Positions 24,301 through 31,400 of a stretch of 64,000 bases of DNA are shown here, one piece after another. The position numbers and the translations under genes were made by a program. The stretch spans positions 2,141,894 through 2,205,893 of the forward strand of contig NW_019091374.1 of assembly GCF_001949145.1 (NCBI RefSeq), given 5' to 3'. Source of the stretch: Acanthaster planci (taxonomy: Eukaryota; Echinodermata; Asteroidea; Valvatida; Acanthasteridae). The stretch's first letter is position 1; every line of letters starts with the position of its first letter. The notes under the pieces were generated by a model. It did no database searches and was not told the DNA's origin. It worked only from the letters and a program-made list of their open reading frames with translations.

Positions 24301-26050
24301 ATTGACACAGTCACTGGTCGGAATAACACCCAATCACACAGAAGCAATATTATACAGGATCCTCAAACCAACTGAATGTTTTTCTGGGAACGATCCTGTC
24401 CAACAGGAATGAGTGTGTATAATACTGTCATCCTATCCTTCACCGTTGTCCCTGTGTCACTGATCCTGGACGAGGTTGACGCCCGTTACGCCATCGTGTC
24501 TTTCTTTACTTTGTTTGCGACGACGCTAACGCTGTGCCTAGTTTTCGTGCCAAAGGTACGTTTTCCAATCGCCACACAAGATTCTCTTCCGAAACAACAT
24601 TAGGGCAGCATTCCTCTTCTTTTATGCAGCACGAGAACTGGACACGTTTAGTTTGTTAGAAAAAAGTACAATGGCTGGCAACATAAGATAGCAAGAAAAA
24701 ACTGCAAAATCAAAACAGGGTTTCTATTTAATCCATGCCAAACTCTCTTCTTATGATAACCCCGAAGTCTGAATACATGTCAATCGGACAAAACAGTCTC
24801 TGTGCATTGAAAAGGCAGCTGACAACTGATGCATCTTGCGAACCATGGACATTAATTGGCTACGACTGAAAACAAAACGTGTTTTTTTTTAAGTGGATGA
24901 AGCCGCTAGCTGCAGGCTTCCATAGGCGCGCGTGGTCTTTTGGGCCGCAGCAAGTGATTCGTACGTCATTAATAATCAGAACAGCCAAGGGATATGTAGT
25001 TGGTGCAACTACTTCCAGATGTGGAGGTGCTCAAGCGCCAAGTTTTGTCTCTAGTGGCAGATTGGAGCGACGACCATTTGTTAAACACCAGTCGATTTGC
25101 CTTGGTACCCAAGGATATATTTCGCTCGGAGGCTGCAAAGGGCAAGTGGTTGGTAAATGGTCGTCGTTCCGAATTGCCCCATGATGGCGTCCTTAAAGCG
25201 CCTTCAATCGATCACCCTGTGATTCTTTTTCCCACCAGGTGAGAGCACGCAATGAAATTCACCCTAAGGGCACCATGCTGTCCACCATGAAAAGTGGTGA
25301 GGAAGGAGAGAGCGACTCAGACAGGCGAATACGCATGCTCAGTGAGATGATCCAGAGGTTACAGACGTCACTCGTTAAGGTCGAGTATAATGTAGTCTCA
25401 AACCCAATTTCTAAGACTGACCGTAGATATGACTTACACGTTCTTGCCACGAATTACTCTTAAAAGTGTTAACATCTAGATGGATATATTCACCAACAAA
25501 TACGTGGTTTCATGTTATTCGTTTATAGTAACAAAATAATGAAGCATAGTTAATAATGATTCAAAAGAATAAGTATCCATATCAGACAGTCAGAATACAT
25601 TTTTTTCGTATTGCAAAAATTCTCTACTCCTTCTGGCAAGGGTTGATTCAGGTGTGCTTGATGCGGCCACCCGCCTTCTGTAATTAACTTCAGCTACTTC
25701 ACAATAAAAAAAAAATGAATTTCGTTTCCTGCCGGAGCATTATCAGTGATACAAATGTTGGTGATGAGGGCTTGTCCCTGTACATTCATCACATCAGCCA
25801 TTCCCTCTGAGACCCCCTAAATCAATTACATGTAACAGCTTTATCTGCACATCCTGGCTCAGTGCAGTTATCTACTTCCCGAAGTTCTGTCCCGTGACCT
25901 ATGACCTTTGCCTTGCTCTTACAGAAGGATGATATTATAAAGGAGCTGGAGACGGCTGGAATCAGTGGACAGAGCAGACAACACGGAGAATCTGCAGACG
26001 AGGGCACTAACACCGACGGCACGTCTCACGAAGATCCAGGGAGCAGTTAG
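3067..26050 (+). CDS. GABBR: GABA-B-type metabotropic receptor (18 coding exons)
   Basis: Class C G-protein-coupled receptor of the plasma membrane. The family works as dimers that bind GABA through a Venus-flytrap (VFT) domain and signal through Gi/o. Joining 18 exons with matching phases gives about 816 residues: signal peptide (1-23), VFT domain (about 36-430), seven membrane helices (about 468-730), and a tail with a short heptad region (about 745-790). The ATG at 3067 was chosen because a hydrophobic signal-like stretch follows it; an in-frame ATG at 2815 would bury that signal. The membrane part carries words typical of GABBR2 ([31 protein letters not shown]). The VFT keeps GABBR1-type ligand contacts Trp49, Ser115, Tyr235, Trp263, Glu336 and Asp342. 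The tail is far shorter than in vertebrates and I see no RSR retention signal before the coiled coil. Subtype is open; the family assignment is very sure. Confidence 0.95.
5166..5356 (+). repeat. copy 2 of the ~190-bp dispersed repeat family
   Basis: It shares CATCGGTTGAACAGAG, ACCAGCGAAGTGCAG and CCCTCTCTTGGTCCAGC, in the same order and spacing, with 1617-1805. It lies in intron 1 of the receptor gene. Divergence from copy 1 is moderate, with small indels in the middle. Confidence 0.8.
7040..7105 (+). repeat. dispersed repeat, inverted partner of 15714-15783
   Basis: GGGCCTGGTCCCAAACGGTC and TCCAAACCATCCATCATTGG here match the reverse complement of 15714-15783. Both copies are intronic. Copy ends were not determined. 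Confidence 0.6.
7182..7322 (+). CDS. GABBR: GABA-B-like receptor exon 2 (VFT lobe 1)
   Basis: 47 codons, phase 0 at both ends (TGTGTGCAG| and TTCAG|GTATGT). It encodes [20 protein letters not shown], the counterpart of the GCSSVST loop of GABBR1. Ser115 matches the agonist-contacting first serine after the cysteine. Confidence 0.93.
7700..7870 (+). CDS. GABBR: GABA-B-like receptor exon 3 (VFT)
   Basis: 57 codons, phase 0 at both ends. It contains [20 protein letters not shown], matching the [20 protein letters not shown] region of GABBR1. The middle serine of the triplet is Ala138 here, and the histidine after FFRT is Phe155, so two ligand contacts differ from GABBR1. It continues through the FGWKRVATL strand. 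Confidence 0.95.
8673..8919. mobile_element. 247-bp MITE with TIRs and TSD
   Basis: Termini are CAGGGGCGGATCCAGG and its near inverse CTGGGTCCACCCCTG. The element is flanked on both sides by TTGGT (8668-8672 and 8920-8924), a target-site duplication. It encodes no protein. The 5-bp duplication and the CAGGG end do not fix the superfamily, though a hAT-like source is possible. Confidence 0.8.
8925..9066 (-). mobile_element. tRNA-derived SINE
   Basis: On the minus strand the head reads GTGTGGCTCAGTGGTAGATG (A-box-like, 9047-9066) and GGTTTGAATCC (B-box-like, 8994-9004), with tRNA-like spacing. No cloverleaf can be closed, so it is a SINE head rather than a tRNA gene. It abuts the TSD of the 8673-8919 MITE, just upstream of receptor exon 4. 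Confidence 0.65.
9113..9214 (+). CDS. GABBR: GABA-B-like receptor exon 4 (VFT)
   Basis: 34 codons, phase 0 at both ends. It encodes the helix and strand [20 protein letters not shown] that follow the QQTTEVF-like segment in GABA-B receptors. The acceptor is a good pyrimidine tract (CCTAATTTTCAG). Confidence 0.93.
9272..9494. repeat. foldback (palindromic) element
   Basis: The two arms (about 9272-9346 and 9417-9494) are inverted copies. GGGCCAATTCCATAGCACTG pairs with the CTATGAAATTGGCCC end, and AAAAAACCTTGCTTGACAAA pairs with TTTAGTAAGCAAGGTTTTTT. It sits in a short intron between exons 4 and 5. Confidence 0.85.
9637..9751 (+). CDS. GABBR: GABA-B-like receptor exon 5 (VFT lobe 2)
   Basis: 115 nt, phase 0 in and phase 1 out. 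It contains [20 protein letters not shown] and KKYVWIITG. Tyr235 in FYET matches the GABA-contacting tyrosine of GABBR1; GABBR2 has lost this residue. Confidence 0.95.
9752..12702. other. intron 5 of GABA-B-like gene
   Basis: 2.95 kb. Near 10121-10160 there are short overlapping repeats of CGTACCGTG. A SINE occupies 12457-12608. No exon was seen in the rest. Confidence 0.6.
12457..12608 (-). mobile_element. tRNA-derived SINE (family shared with 58896-59056)
   Basis: On the minus strand: an A-box-like CAGGTTGGTGTAGGGTA, then an exact B box GGTTCGAATCC (12555-12565), then a body ending in CCCACCTCTAAAACTG. The same head and the same CCCACCTCTAAA tail occur at 58896-59056. This identifies a SINE family and not a tRNA gene. 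Confidence 0.8.
12703..12851 (+). CDS. GABBR: GABA-B-like receptor exon 6 (VFT lobe 2)
   Basis: 149 nt, phase 1 in and phase 0 out. It encodes [20 protein letters not shown] and [16 protein letters not shown], close to the GWYADNW...CTVDEMTEAVEGH region of GABBR1. Trp263 matches the ligand-contacting Trp278 of GABBR1. Confidence 0.95.
13459..13609 (+). CDS. GABBR: GABA-B-like receptor exon 7 (VFT, agonist-contact Glu)
   Basis: 151 nt, phase 0 in and phase 1 out. It contains [20 protein letters not shown]. Glu336 and Asp342 match the two acidic residues of GABBR1 (EAPLAYD) needed for agonist binding; GABBR2 lacks the glutamate. Confidence 0.95.
15024..15337. repeat. diverged 168-bp tandem duplication
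   Basis: GCCAAGTATCGATCAT...AGTTCGTAAACGACCAACGG recurs 168 bp downstream as GCCAAGTATCCATTAT...AGTTCGTTAACGGTCAACGG. The copies also share AAAGCCT and the end of the unit. The second copy has a C8 run and several indels. Confidence 0.75.
15714..15783 (-). repeat. dispersed repeat, inverted partner of 7040-7105
   Basis: GGATGGTTTGGACCACCTAT and CATTTGGACCCAGGCCC match the reverse complement of 7040-7105. Ends are approximate. Confidence 0.6.
16210..16696. repeat. ~490-bp foldback element
   Basis: Outer ends ATCCGGTTCGTAAGTGACTT and CACTTACGAACCGGAT are inverse. Inner pairs are TTTAAACCAAAGATCGTATA with TATACGATCTTTGGTTTAAA, and ATGGGCGCCATTTGAGCAAG with CTTGCTCAAATGGCGCCCAT (one mismatch). 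The GC-rich middle has further short self-complementary words. No conserved protein. Confidence 0.88.
16700..16835. repeat. short foldback adjoining 16210-16696
   Basis: AGAGTACCGAAGTGTGACGT at the left pairs with ACGTATTCACTTCGGTACTC at the right. A related word, ACCGAAGTGTGACATCA, occurs at about 5038, so it belongs to a dispersed family. Confidence 0.7.
16905..16970 (-). repeat. dispersed repeat, inverted partner of 1171-1277
   Basis: CGCGCGCCTTTGCGGTGAGT and CTTTTGTTCCGCTCGGAGCG correspond to the reverse complement of 1171-1277, without the TTTG tract of that copy. Confidence 0.65.
17386..17483 (+). CDS. GABBR: GABA-B-like receptor exon 8 (VFT)
   Basis: 98 nt, phase 1 in and phase 0 out. 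It encodes [20 protein letters not shown] and ATNFEGVS. This matches the [30 protein letters not shown] segment shared by GABA-B subunits. Confidence 0.93.
17841..17904 (+). CDS. GABBR: GABA-B-like receptor exon 9 (VFT)
   Basis: 64-nt exon, phase 0 in and phase 1 out. It encodes [20 protein letters not shown], the counterpart of the [21 protein letters not shown] strand pair of GABBR1. Confidence 0.9.
18683..18775 (+). CDS. GABBR: GABA-B-like receptor exon 10 (end of VFT)
   Basis: 93 nt, phase 1 at both ends. It encodes [20 protein letters not shown] and [11 protein letters not shown], the last strand of the VFT domain and the linker to the membrane domain. Confidence 0.9.
19105..19280. repeat. 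176-bp near-perfect foldback
   Basis: Left arm 19105-19183 and right arm 19201-19280 are inverse with few mismatches, separated by a 17-base loop. Paired words include AATACGGGCTATTC with AGCCCGTATT, GCGCCTCCAAGAGTTTG with CAAACTCTTGGAGGCGC, and AAATCTGTCGACC with GGGTCGACAGATTT. It lies about 100 bp upstream of exon 11. Confidence 0.92.
19388..19538 (+). CDS. GABBR: GABA-B-like receptor exon 11 (linker, TM1)
   Basis: 151 nt, phase 1 in and phase 2 out. It begins [20 protein letters not shown], the GGSPPADQT-like junction of the family, followed by TM1 ([19 protein letters not shown]) and the basic stop FRKR. Confidence 0.95.
19539..20690. other. intron 11 of GABA-B-like gene
   Basis: 1.15 kb of AT-rich sequence. 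I see no exon and no element with convincing ends. Confidence 0.6.
20691..20823 (+). CDS. GABBR: GABA-B-like receptor exon 12 (TM2)
   Basis: 133 nt, phase 2 in and phase 0 out. It encodes [20 protein letters not shown] and [19 protein letters not shown]. The KMSSP-(x)-(x)-NNLI motif at the first intracellular loop and TM2 is characteristic of GABBR2 rather than GABBR1. The cysteine before the donor is the conserved extracellular cysteine. Confidence 0.96.
20824..23101. other. introns 12 and 13 of GABA-B-like gene
   Basis: The introns flank exon 13 (21694-21801). They contain a C-rich run near 22499 and a 14-bp perfect palindrome ATATTCATGAATAT near 22730. No other exon was found. Confidence 0.55.
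21694..21801 (+). CDS. GABBR: GABA-B-like receptor exon 13 (TM3)
   Basis: 36 codons, phase 0 at both ends. It encodes [20 protein letters not shown] and [20 protein letters not shown] at the end of TM3 and start of intracellular loop 2 closely matches GABBR2 (AMFAKTWRVH), the G-protein-coupling subunit. Confidence 0.96.
23102..23224 (+). CDS. GABBR: GABA-B-like receptor exon 14 (TM4)
   Basis: 41 codons, phase 0 at both ends. It encodes [20 protein letters not shown] and [13 protein letters not shown]. The W-(Q/E)-x-VDPL motif at the end of TM4 is shared by all GABA-B receptors. Confidence 0.95.
23268..23500. repeat. degenerate CCAC/AATC-rich minisatellite
   Basis: The strand is rich in variants of CCAACCACCAATCTACTGATC with irregular spacing. 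It is intronic and non-coding. Unit length is not constant, so this is an old, eroded tandem array. Confidence 0.5.
23885..24065 (+). CDS. GABBR: GABA-B-like receptor exon 15 (ECL2, TM5)
   Basis: 181 nt, phase 0 in and phase 1 out. It encodes the second extracellular loop with the conserved cysteine (HVTCEST), TM5, and then [19 protein letters not shown]. The last segment is nearly identical to GABBR2 ([19 protein letters not shown]); GABBR1 reads LAYETKSVSTEKINDHRAV. Confidence 0.97.
24407..24555 (+). CDS. GABBR: GABA-B-like receptor exon 16 (TM6, TM7)
   Basis: 149 nt, phase 1 in and phase 0 out. The codon split across the intron gives [15 protein letters not shown] for TM6, and TM7 ends [11 protein letters not shown]. 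The donor at VFVPK follows the family pattern, with the C-tail in later exons. Confidence 0.96.
25239..25379 (+). CDS. GABBR: GABA-B-like receptor exon 17 (proximal C-tail)
   Basis: 47 codons, phase 0 in. It encodes [20 protein letters not shown] and [20 protein letters not shown], the first half of a coiled coil. The donor is weak: AAG|GTCGAG fits phase 0, and GTTAAG six bases upstream also fits. Without splicing the ORF would end at 25463 after about 28 more residues, giving an alternative tail. Confidence 0.75.
25925..26050 (+). CDS. GABBR: GABA-B-like receptor exon 18 (end of C-tail, stop)
   Basis: 41 codons plus TAG at 26048. It begins [17 protein letters not shown], continuing the heptad pattern of exon 17, and ends in an acidic, Ser/Thr-rich tail ([17 protein letters not shown]). 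Candidate poly(A) signals are AATAAA at 26808 and 27157. Confidence 0.85.
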   Translation, partial: KDDIIKELETAGISGQSRQHGESADEGTNTDGTSHEDPGSS

Positions 26051-26261
26051 CTTACGTGAATGTACCAGCACTCCCGTAACTAACTTAATGGTTCACGAGA
26101 TACAATGAAAGCTTTCTGCCCTTCCGTTTTATTCACGTCGTCTCCACCGTTACAACCAAAAATCCAAAACACTTAGAAACACGCTGTACGGTACCTCCAA
26201 AGGTGATGAGATCATCACTCATGATGTACCTTGGGAGTTTTATCTACAATGTATATATGAG

Positions 26262-26440
26262 CCCTGAGCTGGACCAAGAGAGGGCGCAATTCGCCTAGCA
26301 ACGGAAGCTCCTTCAGTCGGAACTGCACTTCGATCGCTGGTTCAACTATGAAATGCACGTGTAACGGTCGCGTCGCTAAACGAATACTCCCAACCAACAT
26401 GGCTCTTTTGAACCGATGAGGGGGTGCTTCTGCTCAAGGC
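26262..26440 (-). repeat. copy 3 of the ~190-bp dispersed repeat family
   Basis: It is in reverse complement to 1617-1805 and 5166-5356, with GCTGGACCAAGAGAGGGCGC at the left end and CCGATGAGGGGGTGCTTCTG at the right end. It lies in the 3' flank or 3' UTR of the GABA-B-like gene. Confidence 0.8.
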
Positions 26441-27156
26441 AGATGAAGAACCTAAATTTGACAGAGTCTCTCGAGCCTTCTACACAAAGTAACCAATACA
26501 TGTATTGTTCCTCAGATGAAAACAATACCATTGACTGGTTACTGAAAGTAAAATCCTATCATTTCTGCCATGCAGAACTAGGGACCACTAAATTTGACGT
26601 GGTAAAGAAAAAAGTCGAATTGTTTCAGATTTGGTTTCGGAATCTCAACTACACAACACCCGACTGCTTGACGGACTGACTTGAGAAGACCAAATCTCTG
26701 AAAGATGACGGCCCGAGAGACAGCCTGACCGGAAGGGAGACATGACAACATGAAACCAGACCAAACATGGAATGACACACAAGCTACAAAGGGCTACATA
26801 ACAACGAAATAAACCGGATTTTGGACAAAACCGCGATATAATCAAAGGTTACCGTGCAGGATATGTACCGTGCTTGGCGTTTTATCCCAAATTTATTTCC
26901 ACGTAGCAACTCAGTAACTTCACATGGCCGACATGTTCGGAAATTTTCATTTGTATTTTGAGTGCCAATTGTAAGATAAGAACGATAATAAGACCTGAAG
27001 CATTTTTCTTGTTTAAGAGAAGAGGTTAACCGTGACAAAGGAATGTAACAGGCCTTGTGAATTGCATATTTAACCATTTTTTAAAATTGTGTGCATCACT
27101 AAACGTAGTGCACATAATTCTTTTCGTGTTTATCATTCAGTGGTTAAGATTTGGTT

Positions 27157-27172
27157 AATAAATGTATTTATT
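27157..27172. terminator. bidirectional poly(A)-signal cluster
   Basis: AATAAA on the plus strand (27157-27162) is followed by TTTATT (27167-27172), an AATAAA on the minus strand. It lies between two convergent genes. Assigning it to either transcript is inference. Confidence 0.35.
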
Positions 27173-28340
27173 AAAACTTGACAATGTGTTTCTACCTTGA
27201 CGAATTTCACATTTCATATGTACATGGACAAGTAATAAAGTAACTGAGAAACCGAAGTTTTATGTCATAAAATGGCAGGTGACATATACAAAAAACACAA
27301 CTCTAATTATGAGAGACTGTGTAGCAAATTCTAGGGTTTTCTTGATGTACATAACTGAAACATGAGAAGATGAGACCTTAAGCTGGCAACTATCACACAG
27401 TTTGAGAGATGTTACTTCTTGTCATGCGTGACAGCTGTACATGGTGTCCAAGAAAAAAACAAACCCTGAAGTTAAACATCAACTCAAAGTTGCATCAAGC
27501 AACAGTGGCAACGGGAATGGAATAATTCTAAAGCTTCTTTACTTAAAAAATACAACCCATTGTTTCCCTTAACATGAACACGTGGAACCTCTCACGCTGG
27601 CAAGAAGTTCAGATTCACACACTCCGGCTTGATATTTTTACAAATCTAAATAGTTTCTATAAAATTCCGAGAACATGGGACAAGCCTTAATTTGAATCAG
27701 GGTCATCTCCTGAAAACGTTGCTGCAGTTCGACAGCAACTTGTCGAACAGCCAAGGGGAACCAGTTGCAGGAGGAATGGACTTGGACACGCGGAAGGTGT
27801 TGGTGCATAATTAACTGTGAATTACGTAATGTGTAAATAATCGGTGTGGCCCTGACATCTTACCCAGGACAAGCATGACAGAGGATAACCTCATTCATTG
27901 GTTTATCCAGAGTTTTACAACTGAGTTCGGATGTCCCATTTCCAAGACAATGGTGTTCAGTCATGCATGACAAGAGGGATACCATCAAGGTATCATTAGA
28001 AAGAATACTGCTTCTACTTTTCGGAGACCCTTATACATTATAATCATATCTCATGGTTTGGGCATATCAACCCCTTTCCCCAGGGTTTGTTTTTTTCTGG
28101 GACACCCTGCAGTACTACATTGCTTTGGTGCAATAAGGCCAGCCGAACACCTACAACAAATTATACACACACTGTATATACACAATATCAAAGCTGTAAA
28201 ACTAAGCATTTATCACGAAATAGACGTCAGATATATCAATATACCTTGCTAGATATTCCACGCCGGGTGAAATTCTATGATATCAGAAGTTGTAACCTGC
28301 ATCACTAGTTTGACGCCAGCGGGGCATCCACCAGCCTTCA

Positions 28341-28463
28341 TCATACGTCGTCCTGCGCAGAACTTTGGCGAGATTTCTCAGCTTTGCGTTTGGAGGCTTT
28401 TATTAGGCACTGGTTCACAACGGGAAATATCCTTACACAGCCGTCAACGCACTTATGCAAACA
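28341..28463 (-). CDS. EXOSC6: EXOSC6 exon 7 (C-terminal helix, stop)
   Basis: 40 codons plus TGA, phase 0 in. It encodes [20 protein letters not shown] and a basic tail [12 protein letters not shown], matching the [22 protein letters not shown] end of the human protein. The acceptor is CTTGTGTCGGGCAG after a T7 tract. Confidence 0.95.
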   Translation of the reverse strand, partial: CLHKCVDGCVRIFPVVNQCLIKASKRKAEKSRQSSAQDDV

Positions 28464-31400
28464 CTGCCCGACACAAGAAAAAAAGACTGCGTCATTCATC
28501 CCTTTTTCTGGATATAATTGTTCTGATTAAAGTTGCAACAATATTGAAGTACCGGTAAGTAACCCCAATGTTTTTTTTTCAAAATAGAGGCCATGATGGA
28601 GAAAGGCCAATTTACAGTAGAGTTACATACATACAAGAATACACGCTGGACAACAAAGGAAACTTGCCACTTCTGTCAAAGGCCACACGTAAAAATTCAC
28701 TCCATAGAAATAAAAAAAAATTGTACACAGGTATGCTGCAATACCCCTTTCTAATCACATGCCTAAAAGCAAGTGATTATATTTATTACCAAGAAGAAAT
28801 TGGCATGAACAGCAACTTGGTTACTGAATCAAAAGTCACAGAATGAGCCGTACGTTTTACACGGAAATCAATGTCACAGGACGAAATAAAGAAGTCTTAG
28901 TCATTACTTTTCAGTAATGTGTAAGCACAGTCAGTAAGGATGGCATCCCTATACAGAAACCACTCATGCACATCACTTTGACAAAACAGGTGTTCACTTT
29001 GTCATTGGTTGTTTAAAATCTTGTCCATTCATGGGTCATTTTTGCTTGGTGGAGAGTGCTTCTGTGTGTGACTTTTGATTCAGTAACCAAGTTGCTGTGC
29101 ATGTCAATTTCTTCTTTGTTATAAAGATAATCACTTGCTTTTGGGCATGTGATTAGAAAGGGGTATTGCAGCATACCTGTGTACAAAAATTGTTTATTTC
29201 TATGCAGTGAATTTTTACGTGTGGCCTTTGACAGAAGTGGCAAAGTTTTTTTGCTGTCCAGTTAAAGTTATAACACGCTTAAACACCTGAAATAGCAATG
29301 TCCATTGCACTCACCTTTGTGGCAATTTCGGGTTCTATCTCTCCTGTTTGCTGAAAGGCAGACAGCTGATTAAGTGACGGTAAGTAGGCTGCTGTCACTG
29401 AGCCATGATTTCTAGCATCCCCATCGACTGATCGACTGTGAAACTCCTCTAGGATTGCCGGGTCGAGTAGAGATGTTGTCTCGCCAGCCTGGCGCTATCG
29501 TTGAGGAAAGAAAAAGGAAAGTACAGAGAGTAAGATTAAAAGATTTCAAAACTTCAGATACAAGATGAAAGTGTGAAGCAATGCAAGAGGGGTAGTCATC
29601 TCTCCCGACCACAGAAAATCATGGTCAATCCAAATTTGGCCATCAGATGTCATTTGGATCACAATACATATAACTGAACTTCCAAAATTGTTTTTATTCA
29701 ATATATCAAAAAATGAAAAAAGATGTCAATCATGTGCTCATTCTAATACATTCATGCTGTATTCTCTGGGCTTTCTGGGAGTCCAATGGAGTCAGAGCTT
29801 GTTAGCACGAGGTCATGGGTTCATACCAATCTTGAGATTTTATCACATGTAGCTATGACTTGCAGAAAGCACTGCAACAGTGCTATATGGACTTAAAGCA
29901 CACAACACCTGCAGGTCGTGCGCATAGAAGTACAGACCACGAAGGAGTGAAAGGCATGCTGAAAGGCTCTTAGTAGCTGTTTTTAAAAGGAATCAAGCTC
30001 ACCAGTGAACATCCAATGACGACATCATACATCTCTATCCCGGCATCTGCTACAGCAACTGAGGCACAGGTCAGCGCAGCTGCCAGAACTACAAGATGTT
30101 GGGAAACAAACTGTCAGATTAAGGCCCGTGTGAAATATGTTCAACGGATATTGTTTTAGAGTTTTCACTAGAATTTCATCTTTTATGCTTTCAAACCAAG
30201 ATTTACAAGTGTTTTGTTGTTGGGTTATCACTGAAAAGAAAAAGGATTTTAATAAATGAAAAATGACAATAAAACATGCAGAACTCTGCCATAACATTAT
30301 TTTAAAGGTATCTAGAGTTATTGACATATAAACATGTATACCTTTAAACGTGTAAGATGAAGACATAATTGATGGTTGTTTTCAATGTACACATACATAA
30401 AGCACATCATCGTTATCAAACAAATAAATGTGGTGAATTGAAAAAGATGAATAGTTACCAACATCTGTTCGTTAACCCTAACAGGCCAAAATCCTCCAAT
30501 TTCAATATGACTTTACATACACCCAAAGGGGTTAGGGTTAATACTGGCAAAGAGGAACTCACCCAATATGTTTTTTTAATTTTCAACAAACAAATATGAA
30601 AAATTTAGCGACAATTTTTTTTTAAATTAAACCATGTTGCACTTACCACTTCCATCATTCTGCAGGACTGTCACAAAAACATCTAGCTGTGACTTGGGAA
30701 ACTTGTGCTGAGAAAGAAATAAAATAACACTTCAATTAGGTTGACTTTTCATTAATCACTCATTTGGTTAGTTATTGAATTGCCAAATCATGCAGCTATG
30801 ATGAAAAAAACTCACAGATTGCACAAACTGATGGCATTGATTAATGATCAATAGCTGATCGAGTGTAGTGCATCTGACTAATTGTGCAAATCCAGGGGCA
30901 GTGTCATTTACACAACAAAAACGAGAACAATCAATTTTTTCAAAATATAAGTTATGGTACATTGACCCTCCTATGCTGAAGTCACTCTTTGGGTCACTTG
31001 GTAAACACCTCAAAGAAGCACAGCTGTGTTGTGTTGTGCACTGCACCAACAGTCCCTCACAGGAATATCAGATTGCACTTTTGTGCTGCCCAACAACTGT
31101 GCCTCACTGTTTCATGTGCATAATTGTAAACCAAATGCAGTGAAGAGTACTGTGTCACCCTGTGTCATTTTGTGCTGGCAACCAACTGTGTACACGCTGA
31201 ACCTGTGCATGTTTGTGTTCCACATAGAAAACACATGCAAGAGAGTGACTGTGGGCACTTGTGCATATTTGTGCTGTTAAATCAAAGGAGGGTTAAGGTT
31301 AAGACTTAAACTCCTATAAAAAAAAAATGCCTATATAAAACACCTCAGTACAGTTAAGATCTACCTACCAAGCAGACCGCAGGTTGCAGGGCCTGCGCTA

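Larger units (their letters stand above)
26051..28340. other. convergent 3' interval between GABA-B-like gene and EXOSC6
   Basis: No coding exon. It contains repeat copy 3 (26262-26440) and AATAAA signals on the plus strand at 26808-26813 and 27157-27162. On the minus strand an AATAAA (TTTATT at 27167-27172) lies right beside the second one, so both genes could end in this 16-bp cluster. Confidence 0.5.

Noticed and set aside
28568-29243. Two related ORFs on opposite strands (about 75-90 codons)
   Set aside because: They are the two arms of one inverted repeat. The peptides resemble no family.
30868-31280. TGTGC-rich stretch in EXOSC6 intron 3 as a repeat array
   Set aside because: The words are irregular in spacing and I could not define a unit. 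It is compositional bias only.
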